A stretch of 64,000 bases of DNA. Origin: Candidatus Saccharimonadota bacterium (lineage in GTDB: Bacteria; Patescibacteriota; Saccharimonadia; Saccharimonadales; Saccharimonadaceae). Both the position numbers and the translations under genes were made by a program. This document shows, one piece after another, positions 45,651 to 54,950 of this stretch; position 1 is the first letter of the stretch, and each line of letters opens with the position of its first letter. Below the pieces are notes generated by a model, which was not told the origin of the DNA, made no database searches, and saw only the letters and a program-made list of their open reading frames with translations. Location of the stretch: the NCBI GenBank assembly GCA_017511925.1, contig JAFWHS010000014.1, forward strand, positions 62,001 through 126,000, given 5' to 3'.

Positions 45651-47848
45651 TTATTTACTACTTTTTCTATTTCTGTGGCTAGTGTACGAATTTGTTGATA
45701 AGTTACGCCGCTCGTCATAACTACTACAATCAGATGACGATTTTGCTTGGTAAAATCAACTATGGCCGCATCATTATAAATATTCCAAGCCTTACCATTC
45801 CAATCCCACCCCACTTTATTATAAACCTTCACATCATCCGAAAAGCCGCTCGGCAGACCTTGTCGCCAATTATATTCGGTAATTGGCTGGATCAAAAAAG
45901 AATCTTGCATCCTAGCGATCAAATCACTATCTTTGATTTCTTTATGTTTATAGAATATTTTCATCATTTGCATGATTTCCATTGGCGTAGCTTCCAGATC
46001 ACTTACTTTTGCACTTTTAATCTTAAAATTATTCTGAGCTATACTGTCCAAATTGTCGCGCCCTATCATACCCCATAGTGTTTCAGCACATGCGGAATTA
46101 GACTCACGTACGGCTAAGTCCAAACATTCCAAGACCGTGTGGCCAGTACTTCCAGCAATATCATCAGCTTTCCATTCTCCACTCTGTACTCTTTTGTATC
46201 CTTCATAAACTACAAACAATTTATAAATCGACGCTGTAGCAAACTTCTCATTCCCATGATAGCTACCCACCAACTTATCATTGTCTAGGTCGTAAATTAC
46301 CACGCCTTTTTCACCATTCACGGAGCCAACCCAATTCTCTACTGCAGATTGAAATCCATTAGCCGCAATCTTCGGCTCAGGTCTTTCACTAATCAATCTG
46401 TCAAGAAAACGCCGCGCAGATTCTGCATCCATCACTTCCGGCTGCATATTTTTATCATATACCGTTGGCACGATTTGCGTTTGTAGCAACCTCCCCTTAT
46501 AAAAATGATGCACCAACACTAAGCTGCGAGTTGTACCTGGCCACCATACTTGGTCGAAGAAAAGATTGCCCAAACCATAATATATAGCGCCATCTCCATA
46601 AAGCTCAAAAGTTTGCGGCTGATGTGCGGAAGTTCCCACTACCACATCGGCGCCTAAATCCACCAAATGTCTAAAGAAGCCCACCTGATCCCCTGCTGCC
46701 GAATCCGCATAATCACAAGTCGTATCTTCCGTTTCGGATACATAAGCGCTACATTCATAATACTGTATATCTACAATCACAAAATCTCCCCGCCCCTTTG
46801 CCTCAGCAATTTGTGCCGCTGCTTTGTCTTCGTAATATTGATTTGCGCCGGGCGTATCATCATAAGTAGCACCACCGGTAGACAAATTATAAGCCAACAT
46901 TGTAATATTCGTGCCCTTTTCATCAATTTCTAATGGCGTTGCTGCTTCATCCGCAGTTTTTCCACCACCCACAATCTTAATATTATTTTCATTGTAGGCA
47001 TCTATCGTCTCAAGCGCTGCCGTGTCACCACAGTCTTGGTTGTGATTCCCAGTCAATTCTACAATATCTAACCCGATCGCAGTCAAAGTGTTAATAAATC
47101 TCTTATCCGAACAAATATTTTTAGAAGAAGCGTAGTCTGTAAAAGACGATTCGTTCGAAGTGTGTGTTAGATCAAAACTACTTAAAAAATCTTTAATTTT
47201 TTCTGCAAAATAATTCGCATCACCCACTTTATATAATTTCTCGTTCATGCCACGGCTTAGCGCCGTTACGCCAGTTTGTGCAAAAGTCAAAGTCATATCA
47301 TTGCTTGGAAAATCTTTTGTAAACTCGCCAGCCACCAAAGGTTTAACCTCCGTATCATAACCATCGGATTCAAATTTTACAATCCTAAACACCGCGCCAC
47401 TCTTAAAATCATCCAAATAATATCCATCATTAATCTTTAATAATTTTCTTGTGAAATCTAGATTATCTATACTTATCAAATCGTAATTTTCTTCTTCAAA
47501 AACATCCTCTACCGAGTCCGCCAAAATATTATCATCGCTACTATAAAAATCCGTTACGGGCACAATAATGTTGTATAAAAATTCACCCTCATTTAGATCG
47601 GGCAGCTCTAGAGTATCATAGGCCGAAATCTTTACGTCATTATCTAATTCCACTTCATCATTAAAAATACTTTGCAACAACGCAACCTCTTCGCTACTTA
47701 ATGATTCATCATAATACACCACTCCGGGCACTCGAAAAATCCCAGTCTTTGTCAAAAATTGCACACCAAAAAATGTTGCCGCAAAAAACAATGCAAAGCA
47801 ACATAATATTAATAAATATGGTTTACGGCGAGTCTTCCTCCTTGCCAT
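45647..47848 (-). CDS. CapA-like metallophosphatase fused to a beta-lactamase-type serine hydrolase
   Basis: The start is ATG 47848 (MARRKTRRKPY), 6 nt after TATAAT (47855-47860). The ~733-residue protein has an N-terminal membrane anchor (~12-32). A CapA/poly-gamma-glutamate-type metallophosphatase follows at ~215-490 (LTFAQTGVTAL, VELTGNHNQDCG, VVVGTSAHQPQ, GLGNLFFDQ). A C-terminal class A beta-lactamase-like domain (~520-730) has the SxxK motif SIYK and the SxN-type motif in RESNSACAETL. It should act outside the membrane on a peptide or cell-wall polymer. The fusion links a hydrolase of gamma-linked peptides to a penicillin-binding-like fold; the substrate is unknown. Confidence 0.83.
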   Translation of the reverse strand: MARRKTRRKPYLLILCCFALFFAATFFGVQFLTKTGIFRVPGVVYYDESLSSEEVALLQSIFNDEVELDNDVKISAYDTLELPDLNEGEFLYNIIVPVTDFYSSDDNILADSVEDVFEEENYDLISIDNLDFTRKLLKINDGYYLDDFKSGAVFRIVKFESDGYDTEVKPLVAGEFTKDFPSNDMTLTFAQTGVTALSRGMNEKLYKVGDANYFAEKIKDFLSSFDLTHTSNESSFTDYASSKNICSDKRFINTLTAIGLDIVELTGNHNQDCGDTAALETIDAYNENNIKIVGGGKTADEAATPLEIDEKGTNITMLAYNLSTGGATYDDTPGANQYYEDKAAAQIAEAKGRGDFVIVDIQYYECSAYVSETEDTTCDYADSAAGDQVGFFRHLVDLGADVVVGTSAHQPQTFELYGDGAIYYGLGNLFFDQVWWPGTTRSLVLVHHFYKGRLLQTQIVPTVYDKNMQPEVMDAESARRFLDRLISERPEPKIAANGFQSAVENWVGSVNGEKGVVIYDLDNDKLVGSYHGNEKFATASIYKLFVVYEGYKRVQSGEWKADDIAGSTGHTVLECLDLAVRESNSACAETLWGMIGRDNLDSIAQNNFKIKSAKVSDLEATPMEIMQMMKIFYKHKEIKDSDLIARMQDSFLIQPITEYNWRQGLPSGFSDDVKVYNKVGWDWNGKAWNIYNDAAIVDFTKQNRHLIVVVMTSGVTYQQIRTLATEIEKVVNN

Positions 47849-47882
47849 ATCATTATTATAACACGTATGATATAATTTTAGT
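47849..47882. promoter_or_regulatory. Compact divergent promoter region for the CapA fusion and GH97 genes
   Basis: Only 34 bp separate the two divergent ATGs. Minus-strand TATAAT (47855-47860) and plus-strand TATAAT (47871-47876) each end 6 nt from their own start codon, so both mRNAs should be leaderless. The -35 region of each promoter lies inside the opposite gene. Confidence 0.75.
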
Positions 47883-49847
47883 ATGTTTAAGTGGGCAAAC
47901 TTATTTGGCAAAAACGACGCCACCAAAGAAATCACTTCTCCAGACGGACGCACAATTTGTTATTTTGTCTTAAAAAATGGCCAAATTTTCTATCGCGCCA
48001 CTCGTGACAATAAAGTTATTATTGGCTTATCCAAACTAGGTTTTAAAATTTGTGGCGAAAACCCATTAGGTAGCAATCTTAAACTTATTCGCACCTGGTC
48101 AACCCGTCATGATGAAGCTATTGAATTACCTTGGGGAGAAGATCATATTATACAAAATCTTTACCGCGAAACTGCATTTTATCTTTCCGAAAATAAACCA
48201 TCTAATCGCATTTTTACTTTGCGTATCCGTGTATTTAATGATGCTATTGCTTTTCGTTACGAAATCCCACCTCAACCCAAATTTCAGCGCATCACTGTGG
48301 CTGACGAGCTGACCGAATTTAATATCAACCCCAATGCCATTTGTTACAAAATTCCGGCCTTCGAACCAGACCGCTATGAATATAACTACGAAAAAACCAC
48401 CATATATAATATATCTGGCTCCGTACATACTCCGCTCACGATTAAAATACCGGCCGGCTACTATCTTTCCATTCACGAAGCCGCACTTTACGATTACGGC
48501 TCTATGACTCTAACCCTAAATGACCAAAAAATCCTAAAATCCAACATCACGCCGCTTTCTGATGGTACCAAGGCTCACCTCAACTTACCGTTTCAAACTC
48601 CCTGGCGCTTAATTATGGTAGCCGATTCAGCCACTAGCCTCACGACCAATCGCGCAATGCTTTGCCTGAACGATCCTCCACACCAAGATTTCTCATGGGT
48701 CGAAACTCTAAAATTCATAGGCATTTGGTGGGCTATGTATGTTGGTGAGTGGACTTGGGCGCCAGGCGAACGTCACGGCGCTACCACAACTCATGCCAAA
48801 GAATACATTGATGCCGCAGTAAGATTAGGTATTCGCGGGCTATTGATCGAAGGTTGGAATGAAGGTTGGGAAGGTGATTGGCTTGAAAATGGCATTAACA
48901 ACAGCTTCACAGATGCTACGCCAGATTTCGACCTTGAAGAAGTCGCTCGCTACGCCAAAAATCATGATATTGAACTAGTCGGCCACCATGAGACCGTTGG
49001 TTTTGTCGACAATTACGAAAAACAACTTGAAACTGCATATAATTATTACGCAGTAAACAATATACACTATATCAAAACTGGATATGCCGGCAGCATGATG
49101 ATGATAAATGGGCGCCGTGAATATCATCATTCACAACTAGGCGTTAATCATTATCAAAAAACCGTCGAACTTGCCGCCAAAAAACATATTTGTCTAGATA
49201 TCCATGAGCCAATCAAAGGCACCGGCATCGAACGTACCTGGCCTAATTTACTTAGTCGCGAAGGCGCACGCGGTCAAGAATACGAAGGCGGCGCTATCTC
49301 ACCCTCCCATGCCTGCTTTTTGCCATACACACGTCTTCTTTCTGGCGGCATGGATTATACTAATGGTATCTTTGATATTACGAATAGCGTCAAACGTATT
49401 TCCACTACTATTTCTCGCCAAATCGCTTATTTTATTACTATTTATTCCGGTATGGCCATGGCTGCCGACCGCCCGTACATTTACGAAGAGAGATTTCCAG
49501 AAATTTTTGAATTTATTCGTAACGTCCCTACAAATTTTGAAAAAACTTTACCTATTGCTGGCGAAATTGGTGAATATTATATCGTTGCTCGCAAAGATAG
49601 AAATAGCGAAGATTGGTATATCGGTGGTGTCACCGATGAAACTAGCCGCCGTATACTAATCAACTTAGACTTCTTGGATAGCGGCGTCTATTCAGCCGAA
49701 ATCTATTCCGATTCCGAAAATGCTCATTATCGCGATAATCCATTTGGCTATAATATCCAAAAAAAGCATGTCGGCCGTAGCGACGCACTAGATATTTACA
49801 TGGCGCCAGGCGGCGGATTTGCGATTAGACTAGCAAGGCTAAAGTAG
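47883..49847 (+). CDS. GH97 family glycoside hydrolase
   Basis: The 654-residue protein follows the GH97 plan: N-terminal beta-sandwich (~25-260), a catalytic barrel (~275-550) with KFIGIWWAMYVGEWTW, GLLIEGWNEGWEGDW, HHETVGFVDNYEKQ and REGARGQEYEGG, and a C-terminal beta domain. GH97 enzymes are calcium-dependent alpha-glucosidases or alpha-galactosidases, mostly known from Bacteroidetes. No signal peptide is visible, so this one appears cytoplasmic, unlike SusB. It may have been acquired by transfer (inference). The last codons lie within the arm of a shared terminator. Confidence 0.88.
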   Translation: MFKWANLFGKNDATKEITSPDGRTICYFVLKNGQIFYRATRDNKVIIGLSKLGFKICGENPLGSNLKLIRTWSTRHDEAIELPWGEDHIIQNLYRETAFYLSENKPSNRIFTLRIRVFNDAIAFRYEIPPQPKFQRITVADELTEFNINPNAICYKIPAFEPDRYEYNYEKTTIYNISGSVHTPLTIKIPAGYYLSIHEAALYDYGSMTLTLNDQKILKSNITPLSDGTKAHLNLPFQTPWRLIMVADSATSLTTNRAMLCLNDPPHQDFSWVETLKFIGIWWAMYVGEWTWAPGERHGATTTHAKEYIDAAVRLGIRGLLIEGWNEGWEGDWLENGINNSFTDATPDFDLEEVARYAKNHDIELVGHHETVGFVDNYEKQLETAYNYYAVNNIHYIKTGYAGSMMMINGRREYHHSQLGVNHYQKTVELAAKKHICLDIHEPIKGTGIERTWPNLLSREGARGQEYEGGAISPSHACFLPYTRLLSGGMDYTNGIFDITNSVKRISTTISRQIAYFITIYSGMAMAADRPYIYEERFPEIFEFIRNVPTNFEKTLPIAGEIGEYYIVARKDRNSEDWYIGGVTDETSRRILINLDFLDSGVYSAEIYSDSENAHYRDNPFGYNIQKKHVGRSDALDIYMAPGGGFAIRLARLK

Positions 49848-49911
49848 TATTCTTGAGGACCATAAGCTTGGGCGAGCGCCCTCGAGCGCGTCCGAAAGAA
49901 TATTACTTTAG
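49838..49911. terminator. Structured bidirectional terminator between GH97 and sortase genes
   Basis: Near-palindromic arms GGCTAAAGTAGTATTCTT / AAGAATATTACTTTAGGC contain the last codons (Leu-Lys-stop) of both convergent genes. They enclose a 44-nt branched element (49854-49897) with the same layout as the one after rplL. Confidence 0.8.
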
Positions 49912-50394
49912 GCTTGCTTTTACAATCAGTCTATGTGATGCATCACCATTACCGTAATCTTCGCCAGCGCAAGTCATAATAGTGATCGTATCCACTTCAC
50001 GCGAAGATAATATCTCACTCATATCTACATCTTTCTTTTCTAAAATTCCTATTTCTTTCACTACATAAAGTTTTTCGTCATAAATAATCTCATCATCAAC
50101 TTTTAATAAATTCAAATTTTCAAATATTCCACTAGAATGCCCAATAAGCAAAGTATTATTTTCGGCCCCCGCAAAGCTCCCCACTATCGTATCAGGAGTT
50201 TTTAACGCATAATTTTCTAACTTTAAGTCAGTCACATCAGATTGTAACCCAATCGCTGGAATCGCAAGCTTTTTTGCAGTCTCATATTGCGTTGCTTCCG
50301 CAGGAGTAAGGCCAAAAATCAAATACACCACAAAAAACATTGAATATAACACAATCGTCAACTTGCGTAAATCCACAGTTTTCCTGATTTCCAC
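49903..50394 (-). CDS. Sortase family transpeptidase
   Basis: The 163-residue protein has an N-terminal membrane anchor (~13-30) and a sortase fold with the catalytic triad in place: H86 in LLIGHSS, C142 in TIMTCAG, and R155 in HRLIVK. Sortases join LPXTG-type proteins to the cell wall or to each other. The short length and TxTC motif point to a class D/E/F-like enzyme. No LPXTG substrate is recognised in this window. It shares its terminator with the GH97 gene. Confidence 0.88.
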   Translation of the reverse strand: MEIRKTVDLRKLTIVLYSMFFVVYLIFGLTPAEATQYETAKKLAIPAIGLQSDVTDLKLENYALKTPDTIVGSFAGAENNTLLIGHSSGIFENLNLLKVDDEIIYDEKLYVVKEIGILEKKDVDMSEILSSREVDTITIMTCAGEDYGNGDASHRLIVKASLK

Positions 50395-50433
50395 ACTCCT
50401 CCTTTTGTACCATTATAACATAAGCACAAAAAA

Positions 50434-50979
50434 TTAAACACCAGGATTAAACATTTTTAACTTTTTTTCATGAACTTTATAATTTTTGTCATGTCGCCCT
50501 ACCTCAGCCCAAAAATCTTTCGAATGATCCATGTGGTTAAGATGTGCCAGTTCATGCAAAATCACATAATCTCTCAATGCTTCAGGCACTTTCATTAAAC
50601 CAATATTAAGTGAAATCGTTTTATTCGATGAGCAACTTCCCCATCTCGTGTTAGCATGTGTTAGTCGACATTTCTCATAGCTGTAACCATATAAATTTGC
50701 ATAATACTCCAACCTATATGGCAAATATTCTTTCGCTTTTTTCATCAAAACTTTTTTCTGATAATCTCTCGCACGCTGTTCACCTGGGTCTTTTACTGGC
50801 AATTTCTCACGGATCATTTTGCGATTCGAATTCAAAAATCTCTTCGCCAAAAATTCCGACGTATAAGTCGGGACCGACATTTGCAATCTACCAGAAGTCG
50901 CAATCGAAAATCTAACCCCCCTAGCTAAAGGACTTTTACGGACTATTACTTCACCAAACTCTTTATCGTTTAAGAGCAT
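50434..50979 (-). CDS. YgjP-like M48-type metallopeptidase (DUF45)
   Basis: The 181-residue protein has the zinc motif HELAH (142-146) followed by NHMDHSKDFW with the third ligand H152, and the upstream RWGSCSSNKTISLN segment, all diagnostic for the YgjP/DUF45 family. Its role is unclear; the family is often linked to restriction-modification or stress functions. No membrane helix is seen. It overlaps the kinase gene upstream by 17 nt. Confidence 0.92.
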   Translation of the reverse strand: MLLNDKEFGEVIVRKSPLARGVRFSIATSGRLQMSVPTYTSEFLAKRFLNSNRKMIREKLPVKDPGEQRARDYQKKVLMKKAKEYLPYRLEYYANLYGYSYEKCRLTHANTRWGSCSSNKTISLNIGLMKVPEALRDYVILHELAHLNHMDHSKDFWAEVGRHDKNYKVHEKKLKMFNPGV

Positions 50980-51460
50980 CGGCTAAACCAGAAAGTACAT
51001 GTTTTGACTGAGTTTCAAAAGTATGCTTGCCAGACAAAATAATCGGATGTTCCACTTCTGAAGGTGCTTCCAAATTTTGCACAGAAGTATCATAAATGTC
51101 TTTCGCCTTAGCCACAGACTTATATTTCATCTTCATACGCGATTTAATTGTAGCAACATCAGTTTGGATCCAAATAAGTGACGGATCATATCCTGCCGTC
51201 ATCAAAATCTTTCGCACCTCATTACGATCCTTTTCTGTGTCTAGGCATCCTTCTAAAATAATCGTTTTACCAGTGCGCGCAATCAAAGCAATAATCAACG
51301 CGATATTCTTACGTGTTAAACGATTTTCTTCACGAATCTCGTCGAGATTATAACAGGCAAGATCGAATCTCTTTGCAAACTTCTGTGCAAATGTAGTTTT
51401 CCCACTGCAAGGCGCCCCGAAAACAAGCAAAGCGCGCGGTTTTAACTTATTACCTTCCAT
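50963..51460 (-). CDS. AAA/zeta-type small P-loop kinase
   Basis: This 165-residue P-loop protein has Walker A GAPCSGKT (15-22), a following NLDEIREE segment (Walker-like Asp that binds substrate or Mg), and a lid-like basic region (SRMKMKYKSVAKAKD). It resembles small-molecule or zeta-toxin-type kinases. No antitoxin partner is visible, so a toxin role is not supported. It is coupled to the YgjP gene by a 17-nt overlap. Confidence 0.78.
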   Translation of the reverse strand: MEGNKLKPRALLVFGAPCSGKTTFAQKFAKRFDLACYNLDEIREENRLTRKNIALIIALIARTGKTIILEGCLDTEKDRNEVRKILMTAGYDPSLIWIQTDVATIKSRMKMKYKSVAKAKDIYDTSVQNLEAPSEVEHPIILSGKHTFETQSKHVLSGLADALKR

Positions 51461-51501
51461 AATACCTCTATTGTATCATAAAAATATATTTCAAGTAAAG
51501 A

Positions 51502-52380
51502 TCAATTATTCACCCCATGATGCGCATTAAAAGATTCAGCGTTTAATGTCGCAAAATCATAACCATGCTCATAACCATATTGAATAATTTTTTCTACCGC
51601 CGCTACCGAAAAATCTTTGACATCATGCTGCAATACAATATATTCACCGTCGCCCAATTTATTCACTACGTTTGTGTACACTTCCTCAGTTTTTGTAGTT
51701 TCGCCCGCATCGCCAGAAACTATATTCCAATCAAAATAAACAAATCCTCGCTTTTCTACTTCATCTACGAGACGCGACATTATTCTTTTGCCGCCATCAT
51801 AACGCGTACTAATCGTATTTGAACTACCTCCTGGAAACCTCATCAGCATCGTAGTTTGTCCAGTTACCCTTTTTACGCGCTCCTGCACTTTAACCAAATC
51901 ATTTATAAAGTTATCTACATTTCGATAAATATACGAATATTGATGCGAAAACGTATGTAATCCTATCGCATGACCTTCCTCATATTCACGCAACAACACC
52001 GCATCATCACCAGAACCAGTTACAAAAAATGTTGCCCTAACTCCATAATGCTTCAATATATCAAGTAAAATATTCGTGTACGGACCTGGCCCATCATCAA
52101 AAGTCAAATATATTATGCCATGTTTTTCCGGCACTTCAACATCGATATTTTCTCCACCATCGGTCACTTTTTTAAAAGACATATTTATACTTGGCAAAAC
52201 ATCTTCCGGAACCTCCAAAAAAGCTTCAGTCTCAGCCAAGTTGTCATTTTTTTGCATATTCATTACAATAGACGCCACAAAAAACTCGGTTGCAAGCACC
52301 GAGACAAAAGCCAGACCCACCAAAAGCACCAATGGCAAAACGCGCCGACGGCGCACTATCTTAACAGTTTTACCTTTCAT
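51502..52380 (-). CDS. Polysaccharide deacetylase (NodB domain), membrane-anchored
   Basis: The 292-residue protein has a basic N terminus and a membrane helix (~14-38), then a NodB domain (~85-285): motif 1 TFDDGPGPYT, motif 2 HTFSH, motif 3 RFPGGSS, and a late VLQHDV motif. The metal ligands (Asp, His, His) are present. It likely removes N-acetyl groups from peptidoglycan or another surface glycan outside the membrane. It begins just 7 nt downstream of the tRNA-Trp gene on the same strand and may share its transcript. Confidence 0.92.
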   Translation of the reverse strand: MKGKTVKIVRRRRVLPLVLLVGLAFVSVLATEFFVASIVMNMQKNDNLAETEAFLEVPEDVLPSINMSFKKVTDGGENIDVEVPEKHGIIYLTFDDGPGPYTNILLDILKHYGVRATFFVTGSGDDAVLLREYEEGHAIGLHTFSHQYSYIYRNVDNFINDLVKVQERVKRVTGQTTMLMRFPGGSSNTISTRYDGGKRIMSRLVDEVEKRGFVYFDWNIVSGDAGETTKTEEVYTNVVNKLGDGEYIVLQHDVKDFSVAAVEKIIQYGYEHGYDFATLNAESFNAHHGVNN

Positions 52381-52387
52381 ATAATTC

Positions 52388-52463
52388 TGGCAGGGGCGGC
52401 AAGACTTGAACTCGCGACACCTGGTTTTGGAGACCAGTGCTCTACCAACTGAGCTACACCCCT
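52388..52463 (-). tRNA. tRNA-Trp (CCA)
   Basis: Minus-strand cloverleaf: acceptor AGGGGTG / CGCCCCT, D-arm TAGCTCAGTTGGTAGAGCA, anticodon arm CTGGT-CTCCAAA-ACCAG with anticodon CCA, T-arm with GTTCAAG. The CCA tail is encoded. A CCA anticodon with TGA used as stop supports the standard code. Confidence 0.96.
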
Positions 52464-52512
52464 AAATAAATTATATTTACATTCTATCACAAAACGTGCT
52501 AAAATAAAATAG

Positions 52513-53736
52513 ATGAAAATACTTATGTTAGGATGGGAATTACCGCCGCATAATAGTGGTGGTCTCGGCGTAGCCTGCCTCAACATGGCTCGTGCACTTT
52601 CTCGCGAAGGTGCCGACATTAAATTCATCGTTCCATACACTGCCGAGCATCCAGACATTGACTTTATGCAGGTTATCCCCGCCACCAATCTCGACCCAAT
52701 TTATCGTTATGGCGGAGGCTCCTACGAATCCATGCGTTTACTTGAAAAAATTATCCCAACCGCAGATAAAGAACAAACTCTTTCTATTCGGGATGTCCAA
52801 AAAACTTATTGTGACTTTATCGAAACTCATCTCATGAAGTTCAAGCCAGAAGTCATTCACGCTCACGACTGGCTCACTTACGAAGCTGGCATACTTGCCA
52901 AACAAAAATACAATGCCCCACTTATTGCACATGTACACGCTACCGAATACGACCGCGCCGGCATGCACACTGGCAATCCACTCATTCATGAAATCGAATA
53001 TGAAGGCCTCATGATGGCCAATCAAATCATCGCTGTCTCCGAATCTACCAAACGCATTATCCACGAAAAATATCATATTCCACTTAATAAAATTAAAGTC
53101 GTATATAATTCCCTCGACGAAAACTACGAAAAGTCCAATTATACTTTTAATGACAGCACCTATGGCTATCTCACCAAACTCAAAAGTGAAGGATGGACAA
53201 TTATTTCTACCGTTGGTCGTTTTACCGTACAAAAAGGTTTACATAATTTCATGCATGCTGCCGCCCTCGCCGTATCAAAAGAGCCCAAACTTATGTTCGT
53301 TTTTGCCGGTGACGGCGAAGAACGCAATGAGCTAATTTCATTAGCCGCCGATCTTGGCATCGCTAAAAATGTCATTTTCACCGGTTTTATTCGCGGTAAA
53401 AGATTACGTGATATTTACTCGATCTCCGACATTTTTGTCATGAGTTCAATTTCCGAACCTTTCGGGCTTACCGCTTTGGAAGCGGCTCACCATGGCGACG
53501 CATTAATTCTCACCAAACAATCAGGCGTATCAGAAGTAATTTGGTCCGCTATGACCTACGATTTTTGGGATCAAGAAAAACTCGCCAACGAGATCGTAGC
53601 TATTGCCAAAAATGACGCTTTACGTGATTCTTTGCAGCAAAACGTCAAAAATGAATATCGCAAAATTTCCTGGAAGCAAGTTGCTAAAAAATGCATGAAG
53701 ATATATAATAATACAATAAAACATAAGAGGTATTAG
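52513..53736 (+). CDS. Glycosyltransferase, glycogen-synthase-like (GT4/GT5 fold)
   Basis: The 407-residue protein has a GT-B fold: N-terminal MLGWELPPHNSGGLGVACLNMARALS with the Gly-rich nucleotide-sugar site, HAHDWLTYEAG, a central TVGRFTVQKGLHNFMHAA and the C-terminal SISEPFGLTALEAAHHG motif (EPFGL with the conserved Glu). These features match the ADP/UDP-glucose alpha-glucan synthases and related GT4 enzymes. The next gene, 1 nt downstream, encodes a GH57 enzyme, so the pair likely builds or branches an alpha-glucan. A TAAAAT (52500-52505) ends 7 nt before the ATG. Confidence 0.88.
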   Translation: MKILMLGWELPPHNSGGLGVACLNMARALSREGADIKFIVPYTAEHPDIDFMQVIPATNLDPIYRYGGGSYESMRLLEKIIPTADKEQTLSIRDVQKTYCDFIETHLMKFKPEVIHAHDWLTYEAGILAKQKYNAPLIAHVHATEYDRAGMHTGNPLIHEIEYEGLMMANQIIAVSESTKRIIHEKYHIPLNKIKVVYNSLDENYEKSNYTFNDSTYGYLTKLKSEGWTIISTVGRFTVQKGLHNFMHAAALAVSKEPKLMFVFAGDGEERNELISLAADLGIAKNVIFTGFIRGKRLRDIYSISDIFVMSSISEPFGLTALEAAHHGDALILTKQSGVSEVIWSAMTYDFWDQEKLANEIVAIAKNDALRDSLQQNVKNEYRKISWKQVAKKCMKIYNNTIKHKRY

Positions 53737-53737
53737 A

Positions 53738-54940
53738 GTGCGCGCGATTTGTCTTTACTTACACATCCATCAGCCGCTCCGTTATCGAGAGTACTCTATT
53801 TTTGATGTGGGCGTAGACTCAAATTATTTCCACGACCAATATAATGGACGCCAGTCAAACGAACGCATCTTTCGTAAAGTTGCCGACAAAAGCTATTATC
53901 CAATGCTTAATCTTTTGCTCGACAACATGAAAATACGCCCAGGTTTCAAAGTTTCCTTCTCGATCACTGGCACTTGGCTTGAACAAGCCGAAAAATGGGG
54001 ACCCGAACTTATCGATATCATCCGCGAAATGGTTTCACGTGGCCAGGCCGAGATTGTAGACGAAACATATTACCATTCGCTTGCTTACTTTTATAATTTA
54101 GACGAATTTACCGCTCAGGTCAAAATGCATTCCGAAAAAATTCAGCAACTTTTCGGTGTTACACCAAAAGTCTTCCGTAATACCGAATTCGCCTACAATG
54201 ATAGCCTCGCTAAATGGGCTGAAGACCACGGCTATGAAGGCATCCTTGCTGAGGGTTGGGATAAAGTACTAGGTTGGCGCAGCTCAAACCACGTTTATCG
54301 TCCTACTGGCTGTCAAAATATCAAATTACTACTCAAAAATTATCGTCTCTCCGACGACATCGCTTTTCGTTTCTCTAACCGTAGCTGGGGCGAATGGCCC
54401 CTCACCGTTCCAAAATATCAAAATTGGCTTGATATGGATTCACTCCGAGGCAACCTCATTAATCTTTTCATGGATTTTGAAACTTTTGGCGAACACCAAT
54501 GGAAAGATACTGGCATTTTCGATTTCATGAACACACTTATCTCATCTTGGCTCAGTGTTTACGAAAATAAATTTGTCACCGTTTCTGAAGCCTGCAATTT
54601 AGAACCACCTGTAGATGAAATTTCCATGCCAGAGACAGTTACTTGGGCTGACACCGAGCGCGACCTTTCCGCCTGGCTCTCCAATTCCATGCAAAATTCT
54701 GCCATGCAAAATCTTTACGATATGCGCGATCAAGTACTCGCCACAAATGATCTTGGCCTTATTTCAGATTGGCGCAATATGACTACTTCCGATCACCCAT
54801 ATTCTATGTGTACCAAATATTGGAATGATGGCGATGTTCATGCTTACTTCTCAGCCTATGCTTCGCCCTATGAATCTTTCATGTATTACATGAATGTTCT
54901 ACGAGATATTGAGTATAGAATAAAAAATAACCCCCTTTAG
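53738..54940 (+). CDS. GH57 family alpha-amylase / 4-alpha-glucanotransferase
   Basis: The 400-residue protein matches GH57: N-terminal CLYLHIHQPLRYREYSIFD (family motif HxHQP), the FRNTEFAYND segment carrying the catalytic Glu (nucleophile motif), and MDFETFGEHQW carrying the catalytic Asp. GH57 enzymes act on alpha-1,4-glucans as amylases, branching enzymes or glucanotransferases. The start is GTG 53738, 1 nt after the glycosyltransferase stop, and is translationally coupled. The stop codon lies in the loop of the terminator hairpin. Confidence 0.9.
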   Translation: MRAICLYLHIHQPLRYREYSIFDVGVDSNYFHDQYNGRQSNERIFRKVADKSYYPMLNLLLDNMKIRPGFKVSFSITGTWLEQAEKWGPELIDIIREMVSRGQAEIVDETYYHSLAYFYNLDEFTAQVKMHSEKIQQLFGVTPKVFRNTEFAYNDSLAKWAEDHGYEGILAEGWDKVLGWRSSNHVYRPTGCQNIKLLLKNYRLSDDIAFRFSNRSWGEWPLTVPKYQNWLDMDSLRGNLINLFMDFETFGEHQWKDTGIFDFMNTLISSWLSVYENKFVTVSEACNLEPPVDEISMPETVTWADTERDLSAWLSNSMQNSAMQNLYDMRDQVLATNDLGLISDWRNMTTSDHPYSMCTKYWNDGDVHAYFSAYASPYESFMYYMNVLRDIEYRIKNNPL

Positions 54941-54950
54941 GGGGTTATTT
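54924..54950. terminator. Bidirectional terminator of GH57 and rpmG
   Basis: Arms AAATAACCCCC / GGGGGTTATTT with a short TTTA loop, overlapping the 3' ends of the convergent genes. Confidence 0.88.

Noticed and set aside
50963-51460. Zeta-type toxin of a toxin-antitoxin pair
   Set aside because: It has a P-loop kinase core, but no epsilon-like antitoxin gene is adjacent and it is coupled to a YgjP peptidase gene instead.
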